DNA from: Ilex aquifolium
Lineage: Eukaryota > Streptophyta > Magnoliopsida > Aquifoliales > Aquifoliaceae
Direction: 5' to 3'
DNA length: 64,000 nucleotides
Assembly (NCBI GenBank): GCA_951799425.1
Contig: OX637405.1
Coordinates: 16,837,089-16,901,088, forward strand
The number at the start of each line of letters is the position of its first letter. The first letter of the stretch is position 1. Made by a program: the position numbers and the translations under genes. Shown here piece after piece: positions 31,660-43,280 of the stretch. The notes under the pieces are model-generated. The model saw only the letters and a list, made by a program, of their open reading frames with translations, did not search any database and was not told the origin of the DNA.

Positions 31660-33112
31660 GGATTAACCCTAAATATTGCATAAATGAATTAGAGTTTAGG
31701 GTTAATTGTGTGTGTAAATTAGGTTAAAAGTGATTAATTTAGAAAGTATTAGGGTTAATGCGTAGTTTGAACATTTTGTAGGGTTTTAAGCATAAATACG
31801 GAAGTTCAAGAGGATCAAAGTGCCGAGGTTAAACAAAGCAAGGGAGGCAAGTGTAATTACAAGTCAACAAAGGAGGTTGTCAAGCAAGGAAAACCAGAGG
31901 ATTGCTATCGTCCGGACGGTGCTTAACCTGCCTCACTTCTCTTTCTTCTCCCATTGGTCCATTTTAGCAACAAAGGCCTCCTATTGGGTAGCTTGGGTGT
32001 CTGCCGCCTTACTCCCTCCTTCTGGTGCCTATAAATTACCATAGTCAGCTTATTTTCAGGAAGATTCACCAGAGTTCAGTCCAGTGCGAAGCCCTGCCCT
32101 AATCACTTCTCAGCCAGAGTTTTTTCTACTTCTACATTTCTATTTATCCTTTCTACTTGGAGGGTTGAACCTCTCCCATTTTTGTGCCCTATCTGGTAAT
32201 AAGAGTGGCATTGTTTAAGCTATTCCTCGGGAAATGACGTTGTTGTATTTTGTTTTCGGTTGTAATTGGATCATCTCACTCATATTGCTTATTTATAGCA
32301 ATGAGGCATGAGTGGTCCGATTATACTCTTCGGTGAAGGGTGAATGCATGTATGATATTGTTTAAGTTGTGAAAATGTCAATGCTTTTTTTATGCGTTAA
32401 TGTTTATACCTCCCTTAATTGATGGAGGGTTACAATTATAATATGCTCACGGTTATGAACACCGAGCAAAACTTAATGCTATATACCAATCTACAATTAT
32501 TACGTACTCCATGCATGATACGATGATGTGTGCAATTGGGCTTTATGTAACAGTCAGGAGATTGTTTATAGACGGGTTAAATCTCGCCATAGCTAATGCT
32601 TTTGATTCAATGCATAAACCGAAACTCTATCATCATTGAATCATCAACCTGCCGATTGAATAGCTAGAGTAAACCTTTTGAATGGTTCACCTTCGGGCTT
32701 ACTAGGGTTATTTGATTGTTTCATGGTACATAAACCTTCTGGCTAACCTAACCAGTTGTTGTGATATGGTTCAGTTATACATCAAACCTACCGGTTAGCT
32801 TTCTAGTAAAATGGGAGTTAATTGTTGTAAGGTGGCATTTTCATAAATAAACAATATAATGCATGTTAGATCCTTGAACTGAAGAGTACCTTTTATCCTT
32901 GTTATTCAAAGTTTTAGTTAAGTGCTTATTTGATAATTCTATGCTCACACCACAATCTATTCCATTCCACACTACACACGCGATAATTTTACCATTTTCT
33001 TTTTTGAGTACCAACAGTTAGCTTCCTCAGGGTTTGACCTCGAACTTAAACCGAGAAATACTACAATTTGACCACTTATACTTGAGTGTATGATTTAATT
33101 CAGGTCAGATCA
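31660..33112 (+). mobile_element. Family E/F LTR (5' LTR of a forward element)
   Basis: It starts near GGATTAACCCTAAAT, like the minus-strand LTR start at 27004, and ends ...AGATCA before the PBS TAGAGCCGTTGCTGGGGA (33122-33139). CGTCCGGACGGT is at 31909-31920, and TATAAAT at 32030-32036 is about 110 bp downstream, the same spacing as in the family G LTRs. The second half (GACGGGTTAAATCTCG, CTCCATGCATG) resembles the G LTR. Confidence 0.8.
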
Positions 33113-34260
33113 AGATTTTTTTAGAGCCGTTGCTGGGGAGTTACGATGATTTCAAAACAAACAAGGAAGTTGTCTAGTTTGTATTATATGTGTATAGACT
33201 GTGTTTTATTTTAGTTGTTTATGTCTGTTAAGTCATTAGTAGGCTCTGTAAATCAGTCTAGTCCTTCGTCTTCGTCATCTTCACCATCACAAGCATCTTC
33301 GGACACTTTTGGGTTAAGCATGGCTAATTATAATTAAAGGGAACAAGAGGTAGTTCATAATATTAGACCCCTAAGAGAATACTTGCATCCCACACGCACT
33401 AGTGTCCCTTCATGTTTTGGTTTTCTCACAAATGGTCCAAATTTTAACATTAAAGTAGGGACAATACAATTTTTGCCTCAGTTTCATGGTCTTGAGTCTG
33501 AAAACCCTTACTTGGATATGAAAGAATTCAAGGAAGTATGTGGTGCATTGCAAGATAATTCTATAATGGCCCGGTTGAAACTTTTTCCTTTCTCTTTGAA
33601 GGATAAAGTTAAACAGTGGCTAAATTCTTTAAAAGTTCAATCTATACCAAGTTGGCAAGTTTTTCGAACCGAATTTTTCCAAAAAAAAATTCCTGTACAT
33701 CGCACTAACGCATTGAGCCATCAAATTATGAATTTTTCTACAAAAGAAGGAGAAATTTTTTATCAATGTTAGGAGAGATTTAAGGATCTTCTCCAAGCTT
33801 GCCTACATCATGCATTTAAGAGTTGGGCTTTAGTTGGTTTCTTCTATGATGCCCTTCCATTCGCGATGCATTAGTTTGTTGAAATGATAGCCCAGTGGGA
33901 ATTCATGGGTAAGAGTCCCTATGAGGCATTTGAATTTTTTAATATTTATGAGAGTTCCCAAATGTGAGACTTGGCCTCTCCAAATATTGTTGAAACCATG
34001 CAATCTTCGTCCCAAGGAGGGAAATACATGTTAAAAGATGATGATGACCTAAGGGTCAGAATGGCTACTTTGTCTCGAAAGCTGGATGTTCTAGAGATGA
34101 AAAAAGTCAAAGAATTTTTCGTTGTGTCTCCCACTGATTAGTTCTGTGGAATTTGTGCATTGTCAAGACATCCCACGGAAGAATATTCCACCATTCTAGC
34201 ATTCAAAGAGGTCTTGATGGAACAAACCAATGTCATTTCAAACTTTAACAAGCCTTAATC
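33113..34260 (+). pseudogene. gag: PBS, leader and gag of the forward E/F element (broken)
   Basis: After the PBS: REYLHPTRTSVPSCFGFL, FLPQFHGLESENPYLDMKEF, KLFPFSLKDKVKQWLNSL, FFQKKIPVHRTNALSHQIMN, then a CGICALSRHPT knuckle near 34145-34180. This is the same Athila-type gag as 45078-46260. Several breaks. Confidence 0.85.
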
Positions 34261-35764
34261 AAATCCCTATTCTGAAATCTATAACCTAGGGTGTCAGAAT
34301 CACTTGAATTTTAGTTGGAAAAATGCATAGCCAGTGAGTCAGCCACTGAGTCCACCTTAACCACAACCCCAGACTCAGCAGTTATATTAACCTTATCAAC
34401 CCCAACATCAGAGGAATTTAGAGGACACCATGAACCAGTTCATTTAAAGTCAAATGAGTTTTAATACTCTGTGTACCCAAGCATTCAATGATTTCAAGGC
34501 TCAGACTTCACAAAATATTGGGGATATCAAGAGTCATTTACCCAAATTGACCCAGTCATTAACCACAACAGAGAAGGGAAAATTCTCATCTCAACCCAAA
34601 CCTCCATAGGGTCAAAACTAGACTAATATTGTGTCTTCTGAACCTTCTCCGAGTCAAGTACAAGCAATCACCACACTAAGAAGTAGTATGGTGATTGAAA
34701 AGACCATTAAAGAAAAAACCATAGAGCCTATAGCTGAGTCAATCCCTGTTAATGAACCAATTGAGCCTGAACCTTTGGTTGAAAAGGAAACAGAAATGCC
34801 AAATGAAAAAGAAAAATCAAGTCCTACTCCTTTACCTTTTTCCTCAAACAGTCAAGAAGTCTCAACCATTGAACAATCATGTTGAAATCTTTGAGTTGTT
34901 TAAGCAAGTAAAGATTAAGATCCCCCTGTTGGATGTAATAAAGCAAGTCCCATCCTATGCCAAACTTTTTTAAACACCTTTGCACAGTTAAGAGAAGGAT
35001 CAATGTACAGAAAAGAGCATTTTTGATTGAACAGGCTAGTGCTATCATTCAGCACAAGGCCCCTCTAAAGTACAAAGATCTTGAGAGTCCTACAGTTTCA
35101 TGCATAATCAAAAACTTCAGAATTGAGCAAGCCTTGTTTGATCTTGGAGTCAGTGTTAATTTACTTCCATATTCTGTCTATGAGCAGTTAAGATTGGGTG
35201 AATTAAAATCCACTAATATCACATTACAGTTGGCGGATCGTTCTGTGAAAATTTCACGTGGAGTTATAGAGGATGCACTTGTTCAAGTTGATAAGTTTTA
35301 TTTCCCAGTGGATTTTATTGTTTTGGAGACACAGCTAGTCTTGCATGTCTCTACACAAATTCTTGTCATTTTAGGTCGACCATTCCTAGCTACATCAAAT
35401 GCATTGATCAATAGTAGGAATGAAGTTATGAAACTTTCGTTTGGAAATATGACATTAGATTTGAATGTGTATGATATTGCTAAGCAGCCCAGAGAAGAAG
35501 AAGAATTGCATGAAGTAAACTGCATTGAGTCAAAAACTCAAAATCTGTTTGAAAGTGCTTGTATAAAGAAAGAGTCACATGCATTAGAGTTTGTGAATAA
35601 TGTTGAGCCTGTAAATATGTCAAATATTGAAACATGGATTCCAAAATTTGAAGAGTTATTGTCTTCTGGAAGCAAGTTTGTAGAGTCTAGTGATGTAGTC
35701 CCCAAACCCTAAGTTGAAACCTCTTCCAACTGACTTGAAATATGTCTGCTTGGGGAAAGAGCCA
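34261..35764 (+). pseudogene. pr: Gag tail, linker and protease of the E/F element (broken)
   Basis: A Pro/Gln-rich gag tail (34290-34620) is followed by an acidic linker with repeated PIAESIPVNEPIEPEP-like residues. Then comes FKQVKIKIPLLDVIKQVPSY, LCTVKRRINVQKRAFL, LFDLGVSVNLLPYSVYEQLR, RGVIEDALVQVDKFYFPVDF and ILGRPFLATSNALINSRNEV. The region ends near LKPLPTDLKYVCLG at about 35755, where unrelated sequence begins. RT, RNase H and integrase of this element are not seen. A few breaks. Confidence 0.87.
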
Positions 35765-35819
35765 TAGCCTGGCTCTATCATCAATATGAGCCCAAGTGAG
35801 GGTCGTCAGTGGAAGCCTG

Positions 35820-37399
35820 TCTATTCCATGTCGTGCTATGAGATGAGAACTCATGCATGCAATGCAACCTTGAGCCCCACTGGCTCCCATAACATATGTT
35901 ATGCCATGTGTATGCATTCTGGCATTCCAAGCCCCCGCCGTTGATGTTAGACATCTAATGACTATTTTATAAAAATTTGTGTCTTTCTAGGATAGTTATT
36001 TATGGACTTACATCAATGGTGACCCAATCGACATGAAATTTATGAACTTCCACCGACGGTTACGCATACACCGAAACACTTTACAGACTCAATACCAACG
36101 GAAATGCTTATCCGAACTTACCGAATCTTACACCCAAGGGAGAATCTAGCTCTTTTTGCTAACACTGACACTCTTTTCAATGCAAACCCATGCGACACAG
36201 GCAAACCTAGATCCAACTTTCCTGAGCACACGTATTAACCCACCAAGAATGGTGTTTGATTAAAAACATGCACGCATACTCACACTCATGTCGGATGCCC
36301 ACAAATTTGATGCTACCCGTACATATGCAAATGTAATGTACAATTACAATTCATATCATCATATCATAAATCATACAATAAACATGTCAATTTTCTACAT
36401 ACATTCCCAAGCATGTCACATACGATTTCAATCCAAATAACATACTTGAACCCTAAGCATTTGATCAAACACTTAGTGGGCATAGATGTAAATGCATAGC
36501 ATACCCAAATAAGCCATTTCATCAAACCCAAACATCTTACTACCGGTCGGTCGTGCCACTCCCATCGGTAGGTTCACATTTTTGAAAACAAACTCAAATC
36601 AAGCAAGAAATGATTTTAAACATGTTCTTATACTCATTTTCCATACTCTATATACACTAGGTGTGAGCTAACACATGAGATTTCATCTCTATGTCCCTAC
36701 CCATTTCATATCGCAATCTTAGATTGAAAGTAAAACGTAGATAGGACAGAACCCTACGTCTTGTAGCGTGACCCCTTGTCGTAAAAATCCCAAACACCCC
36801 AAAATCAATCCCTCCTAGCCTTAGCCCTCAATCCTCGTCCTTGGGATCTTGGAGAATGGTGTGATCTTTGGTATGGTTGTGTAACCTGTGTTGCGTAGAA
36901 CAACTTTAACTTTTGGCCCGAAGCGATCCAATGGTTTGATCTCCTTAGATCTAAGGAATAAGATGAAGAGGAGACTTCCTTTCTCTCTCTCTCTGTACTG
37001 ATCTTTTGGGAAGCAAATGGGTGAAAATTTGAATCAATTAAATCTCTCCTTTTAACTGGTCCAGTTTAAATTTGAATCAATTAAATCTCACCCTGCGTTA
37101 AGTTTAGTATATTTTTATTCAACTAATTTTAAATTATTTCTCGTTTCCATCAAATAAAATCTGATCGCGATAATTTTAGTCGCGTGCGATACCCGATCGC
37201 TTCGTAACACGCAAAAATTCTGACTGCCTTGGAATTCAAGGAAAATTGACTGGCTAGCCCAATTTCGTGAGACGAATCCAACGGTGAGGTCCGTTTCATC
37301 ATCCGAGTTCTATAAAAATTTGAATTTTTAACCTGTGCTTTAACGTCTAATTACTGTTCTACCCTTTAATTCAAATTTTAAATTTTCATGGGTTTTACA
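35820..37399 (-). mobile_element. Tekay-like LTR, minus strand, partial
   Basis: On the minus strand it begins TGTAAAACCCATGAAAATT at 37399 and matches the LTRs at 37684 and 46274 (for example CATCATCCGAGTTCTA, GCATGCGTGTGTGAGTAC-like blocks, and the ATGGTGTTTGATCA block at 36250). It runs down to about 35820, where homology stops short of a full LTR. It contains ACCGGTCGGTCGTGCC and CATCGGTAGG near 36543-36570. Confidence 0.8.
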
Positions 37400-37683
37400 T
37401 GATATTTTAACTTATTCAAGGGCACGGGATGAGCATGCACAACACATCTGGTTGGTGCTATAAACAGTGCAAGAACATAAGTTGTATGCCAAGATGAGCA
37501 AGTGTAAATTTTGGATAGAAAAGGTTAAATTCCTCGGACACGTGGTGTCGGAATAAGGAGTAGTTGTAGATCGTGGCACTGATGAAATGGGAATGACCCT
37601 AATGAAATGAGATTAAGAGTTTCTTGGGTCTAGCAGGTTACTATATAGGTTTGTGGAAGGGTTTTCTTCATTGGCCATGCCGA
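37400..37683 (+). pseudogene. pol: Chromovirus RT palm/thumb fragment (broken)
   Basis: Forward reading gives YSRARDEHAQHI, QEHKLYAKMSKCKFWIEKVK, FLGHVVSE and IKSFLGLAGYY. This is the RT region just after the YxDD box in Tekay-like Ty3 elements. It lies between two opposite LTRs of that lineage and resumes at 39984. A few breaks. Confidence 0.85.
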
Positions 37684-39978
37684 TGTAAAACCCGAGAAAA
37701 TTTAAAATTTTACTGCGAAGGGTAGAATGGCAATTAGATATTACAGTACGAGGTGAAAATCCAAATTTTTCTAGAACTTGGATGAAGAAACGGATCTCAC
37801 CGTTGGATTTGTCTCGTGAAATCTAGTTACCCAATTAATTTTTATCGAATTCCGAGATAATCGAATTTTTCGCATTTTATGATGCGATCAGGCACCGCCT
37901 GACCAAAATAAACACGATCGGATTTTAATTGCGAAACAAAAAAAATAATTTAAATTTAGTAAAATATATTGAACTTAACAAGAAATGGAATTTAATTGAT
38001 TTGGGGTAAAATCGGATCAGAAAAAAAAACAGAACATGTGGCTTAATGTGGACCAAGTACTAGAGGGTTTAAATAGGGGAGAAAAATTATATTTTCTCCC
38101 CATTTTACACCAGATTTTCTGAAAGAGAGAGAGAGAGAGAACAAAGAGAAAATTAAGTTCTCTTCATCTCCCCTTGCGATCTAGAGGGCATGCTATGTGT
38201 TTACATAATTATGTGCCTTTTGGGTGTTTGCTAAAATGCGTAGGAATGATTTAAGCGTGTTATTTGAATGAGAATGAGATAACATGCTTGGTGATATTAT
38301 GAATTGTGATTATATGCTTATGATATAATTGACAGTTAGAAAATGTTGATAGCCATTGAAGTCGTTTATAATGTGCTCATGACATATTGAACATGCTATG
38401 AAAATTGCAATTGTATGTTACACTTACGTATGTACAGGAAGCATCGCATTCGTGGGCATGTGACATGAGTGTGGGTGTGTGTGCATGATTTGATCAAACA
38501 CCATCCTTGGTGGGTTGATATGTGGGTTCAGGAAAGTTGGACTTAGGTTCAGCTAAGTCACATTGGTTGCATTGAAAGAAAGGGTCAGGGTTAGCAAGAA
38601 GGGCTAGATTCTCCCTCAGTTTCAAGACCCAGTGACTTGGATACGTACTCCGTTGGTATGAGTCCATAAAATGTGTCGGCATACACGGAGCGGTTGGTGA
38701 AAGTCTATAGATGCCGTGTCGATTGGGTACCTGTTGGTGGAAGTCCATAAATACCGACCCCAAGAAAGACCCATGATCTATAAATGGTCATTGGATGTTT
38801 AACTTCAATGGCGGGGGCTTGGAATGCCCGGATGGATACACATGGCAGTGCATGTGGTATGGGAGCTAGTGAAGGGCTCGGGTTCCATTGCATGTGTGAG
38901 TACCATCTCATGACATGGAATGACATTGTAGTATCCATTATGAATTACATATTCTTGAATGGATGTTTGTTTGGTTGCTGAATTGCATCTGAACATCTCA
39001 AATGCATCTGGGTTGGGGAGTACCCTCTTTAGGAGATACCTTATTGAGCGTGACTCACCCTTTATAGGAACAATATTTCAGGTGCAGGATAAATGCCTGT
39101 GGACGGCCTCCATGGGTCCTTGTTGATGAAGAAGCTGGCGTGTGGCTTCTAAATTACATTTTTGTAAGGGAATGTGTAATTTGATTTGAACTTGTGAAAT
39201 TGTATAAAAGGTTACGTAATGAACTCTTATGGACTAGAATTTATGTGAATGAATGTATGAAAGTGTATGGAAAATGATTGGATGGATAAAGTTAGAGATT
39301 GGAAAGAATTGGGAAATATCTGAGCCCAGGTACCAGTACCCAAGTGATTAAGTATCTGTACCACGCAGTTGGATGGGCCAGGTACTGGTACCTTGACATA
39401 CGGGTACCAGTACTTGGATTCTAGTGGGCTCAGGTATAGGTACCTCAAAGGACAGTGGACTCAAGTACCGATACTATGACGTGTAAGTACCGGTACCTTG
39501 CAAATAGTGGGTTCAGGTACTAATAACCGTCACCTAGGTACCAATACCTGGCAACTGGAAGGAACTTGGGAAATAAAGGTCCAGGTACTGATACCCAGTT
39601 ACTCAGGTACCGATACTTGGCAGACAAAAGACTAGGGTATCAGTACCACGTGTAAGAGGTACCGGTACTTCTCTCAAACTTTTCAAAAATTTAAATATAA
39701 CTCATCAACCCTTTGGGTTTGAGCCTTCTTGCTTAAAGGATGTAATTAGTTCAATATTAAGTGTGAATCGATGGGGATTGGACCCTGGAATGGCCCAATG
39801 ATTGATATGTGCACAGGTTATGCGTTTGGGAGTGCTCCGGTACAAGGGAGACCCTGCTCAATGTGTCAATAACGACCCTGGTGAAGGGGATGTGATGTCG
39901 GGTTATACAGCATACATGGGTACAGGTTGATGGATGATCAAAGGGTGAAAAAGGACTTCTGAATTTTTGGGCGTCAGA
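37684..39978 (+). mobile_element. Tekay-like solo LTR, 2,295 bp, with TSD
   Basis: It starts TGTAAAACCCGAG and ends GGGCGTCAGA. It is flanked by a perfect 5-bp duplication GCCGA (37679-37683 and 39979-39983). It sits inside chromovirus RT coding remains, so the two flanks belong together. It carries a dense cluster of GGTACCGGTACC-type palindromes at 39328-39665. The (GA)n tract near 38120 lies just below the expected start site. Confidence 0.92.
39325..39668. repeat. Palindrome cluster GGTACCGGTACC in the Tekay-like solo LTR
   Basis: About a dozen more or less decayed copies: GGTACCAGTACC, GGTACTGGTACC, GGTACCAGTACT, AGTACCGATACT, AGTACCGGTACC, GGTACCGATACT and AGGTACCGGTACTT. The best are CpG-centred. 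It occupies the same part of the LTR (about 320-650 bp before its end) as CTACCGGTAG at 302-415 in the related LTR. Confidence 0.92.
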
Positions 39979-39983
39979 GCCGA

Positions 39984-40230
39984 TGACTCGTCCCTCGAAG
40001 AAAGGTGAAAAGTTTGTGTGGTCTGAAGATTGTGAGCAAGCTTTTGCTACTCTGAAGGAAAAGTTGACCACAACACCGGTACTTATTGTTCCGAGTAGTG
40101 GTGAAAGCATAATGTGTACATTGATGTCGGTCTATGGGGTTTGGGTTGCATATTGATGCAGGATGGAAAATAAGTGGCTTATGGATCGAGATAGTTGAAG
40201 ACTCATAAGCAGAATTAACCTACTTCAACT
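39984..40230 (+). pseudogene. pol: Chromovirus RT thumb / RNase H start (broken)
   Basis: TRPSKKGEKFVWSEDCEQAF, ATLKEKLTTTPVLIVPSSGE, then a decayed RNase H start. It continues the RT region of 37400-37683 on the other side of the solo LTR. It ends where family B sequence begins. Confidence 0.85.
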
Positions 40231-41981
40231 AGCAAAGCTTAAGTTGGGGGTGTGATGAGCGCGTAATATTACACATTTAACGGTCTCATTATATGCATTT
40301 TAACTCAACTTTGCATTTAATTAGTTAGAGTTCGTCGAATTTCTAAATAATGTGGAAATTTTGATGTTACAGGTAATCAAAGAGTAATTGATGGCTTTCG
40401 TAACCCTGCAACTATGTGTGGATGAGTGGTGAAAATATGAACACATTACATAAGGATTTGGAGGCTTTAAAGTGAAAGAAATCAATGAGGTATCGGTACT
40501 TGGAAACATAGGTACCGGCACCCACACCATTTGGTATTGGTACCTCGGTATTCCTAATTTTTTACCATGATCCACTTCGAATCTAAAAAAGTGCATAACA
40601 TGAAAGTTGTAGATCTGGATGTTCTCTGTCTTGTGTCCATAGTTCAGCTCAATCGGACAGTGGAATCAAAATTTATGGCAAATTTACGAAAACTAGTCTT
40701 GGGCTTGCATCCCCCTTATGGTCACCGGTAGAACCTTAAAACCTACCGGTAGAAAAACCTACTAGAAGTTTTCTACCGGTAGGTTTTTGACGTTCTACCG
40801 ATAGGTTCTGCCCAAAAGTGCCAGACATCTTTCCACACGACTCCACCTACTCCGGGGGCCCACCTCTTGTCATCCCAACCATACCCTAACATCTTTGACA
40901 CACCATGATGGTCTCTTAAACCCTAAAGTTAGTTTTTGGAAGAAAAAGCATGGGAGAGGTATGAGAGAGAAAGAGGGTGGTTGGTGAAGGCATGGGAGGT
41001 GTATGCTAGGCTTATCCTTGCTTCTTGAATTGTCTAATCCCTTCCCACTCATTGGAAGTCAGCTCTCACAGACCATGGAAGAGGGATGGACGAAATTTAC
41101 CAAGTCTTACACTATCATTCAGATTTTACAAGCTTTTGAAAGGGAGACGCTACCTAAGCTTGCGAGTAGTATAGAGAGAGAAGTTTCAAGGAAGAAGATG
41201 AAGTTGTAGAGAGAGAAAGTTGGGTTTTTGCATTTCCTTCACCATTTTCATTGTAGTAAGCTTTAAATTACATGTAATATTTACATCTTGCACTTTACTC
41301 TAATTTATTTCAAGTTGTAATAAAGTTTAGCTTAATGTTCTTGTATTACCATTTCTACAATCGAGTTTTCTCTTCAAGCTTTGTTTTTGGGTATGAATGA
41401 TCTTGTTCTTGTAGTTTAAACATTTTCTTGCATTAATACAAGTTCCATGTTCCATTTCATTACCATGTCTCTTTACATTATGTTTGTTTTTGCTTTTACG
41501 ATGAGTAGCTAGACTTTTAGTTGGCTAATCCAAGGGGAATTTCCTCTGCGGTATGTAAAATCGACTCTCGTTCATTCTTCCTCGTAGTGTAAAGTGGTTT
41601 GGTCTAACTAGGTTGAGTGCGGACGTGGTTGTGGGCTCTTGATACACCGTAGACTTGTCACGGGGTATGCTTGTGCCGAACACATCCACACTAGTTCCTC
41701 ACTTCATACGAATCAACCAAACACCGAGACACCTTGGTTGAATGAATTGAGTCAATTTTGCATTTCCATTGGAATGACCTCTATGGATTTTCCAACCTTG
41801 CTTTCTTGCATTTTTATCAAACACAACTCACCAAACCAAAATTCACAAGATTTTACACTTTTCATTTCTTTTCAAATCACCCTTCAAAATAATTTGACCT
41901 TCCTTCCCTGAGGAGACGACCTTAGAATACTCATTCCAAGTAAAACACAACATTCCAAGTCTCTTTTCGCTTGGGGAGCAC
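40231..41981 (+). mobile_element. Family B LTR (subfamily with TGATGAGCGCG start), partial
   Basis: Polypurine tract and 3' UTR end (TAGCAAAGCTTAAGTTGGGGG, 40232-40250) precede TGATGAGCGCGTAA at 40253. It matches the LTR 61633-63503 along its whole length, about 95% by eye, and stops in CGCTTGGGGAGCA at 41981, some 150 bp short of the LTR end. It carries two palindrome types: GGTACCGGCACC near 40520 and AACCTACCGGTAGAA / TTCTACCGGTAGGTT at 40725-40806. Confidence 0.87.
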
Positions 41982-42077
41982 TCTATTGATGTATCCCACA
42001 AATAATCTGTTCATACGACAATGGAGCAGTCTATTGATGTATCCCACAAAGAATCTATTCATACGACAAATACATGT
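41982..42077. repeat. Local 48-bp tandem duplication at a junction
   Basis: TCTATTGATGTATCCCACAA...ACGACAATGGAGCAG (41982-42029) is followed by a second copy from 42030. The single-copy equivalent lies at about 55806. It marks the joint between the family B LTR and family G sequence. Confidence 0.85.
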
Positions 42078-43280
42078 GCACATGCTTGAGAAAGTATTTT
42101 AGGCCATCCATTGAATTTGTTGAGTTTTATCTATTTCTTTTGATACATAATCCCTTGTCAGCTATGATTGAGCCTCAAAATGATAATTCTTTTCTGTATA
42201 ACCATGAATTTGACCAAGCCAAAAAAAAAACCTCTAATCCCTACCTTGGTTATCTAATTTTACTGCATAGTTTTTAAAAGGCGGGCTTCCTGGGTATGAA
42301 AAAAGAGAAGAAAAGGGAAACCAAAAGGGCAGAATGAATTGAGCAAAGAAAGAGAATACAAAAGAAATCAATCTAGCCAAAGAATTGTGATTTGAAAGAA
42401 AAAGATGAAATGAAAAGAGAACAAAGAGAGGAGCACGAGTAATTTTTTCCAAAGACAAAGATGAAGACAAGAATGAGGGAATGTGCAGAACTATGACCAA
42501 GTTGGATAACCCATTTTGAACTCTTCATATCCGTCATTTCATTAACCACTTACCCTTGGCCACATTACAACTTGGAAAAAGCCCTAATTGATCTCATGTC
42601 TGATGCATGTGTAGGTCGTCAACCAAAAGTTTGGGGTATGTTAATAGTATTACTTTTTTCGTATCAATATTCTTCCATGAGATTATGCCAAACATGATTA
42701 GTCTGTTTCCTTAGATTTCACTCCCGTAATAATTGTGCATGTGAATTTACAATTAATCTTCTTCTGATCACATGCGAGAGAAAAGTCACTATAATCGGAG
42801 GAAATTTTTGCTGAGAGCATTTTAAGAGAGGTTTGTGAAATCAAAGCTATCCATGGAAGGTTGTAAAGAGGATTGTTTGTTATATAATAATTCTTGTCGC
42901 CGGAATGATTATTCTTACTACATAGGGAATTTCAAATACCAATGTAACAAATGTTTATTTTTGCACAGAGTGCGTACCTATGAAAGAAAAGTGTTTGGGA
43001 GACAAGTCGAAATTGAGGGTTGGGTGTCTCAACGAACATGGTGCTAACTCACTCTGATAAGAGATCTCACATACACATATCTGTTCGACGGAAGTTTGTG
43101 GGTAGCTTCACTTGAAACCCTCACGAGACAACACTCATCCGCTAGGGAAAACCTAGGGTTTTAACGGCTTGTTGCATATGCTAAATACAACCGGATGACC
43201 TACAAAAATGGCATTGTAAATAATTTTTCATTCAATTATTTTTGTATTATTAGGGACTGGCAATATTTAGGTTGGGGGTG
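42030..43280 (+). mobile_element. Family G 3' UTR, extra copy
   Basis: About 1.25 kb nearly identical to 55806-57066, including the GAGCCTCAAAATGATAATTC block, the AAAAAGAGAAGAAAAG purine block, GGGCTTCCTGGGTAT and the terminal polypurine tract TTAGGTTGGGGGTG. It ends exactly where the LTR at 43281 begins. Pieces of ORF here, such as 42835-43047, also exist in the other copy and look non-coding. Confidence 0.88.

Noticed and set aside
40251-40252. LTR starts as TGTGATG instead of TGATG
   Set aside because: Both fit TG...CA; TGATG was used because the G-run plus TG looks like the end of the polypurine tract. It cannot be settled without a TSD.
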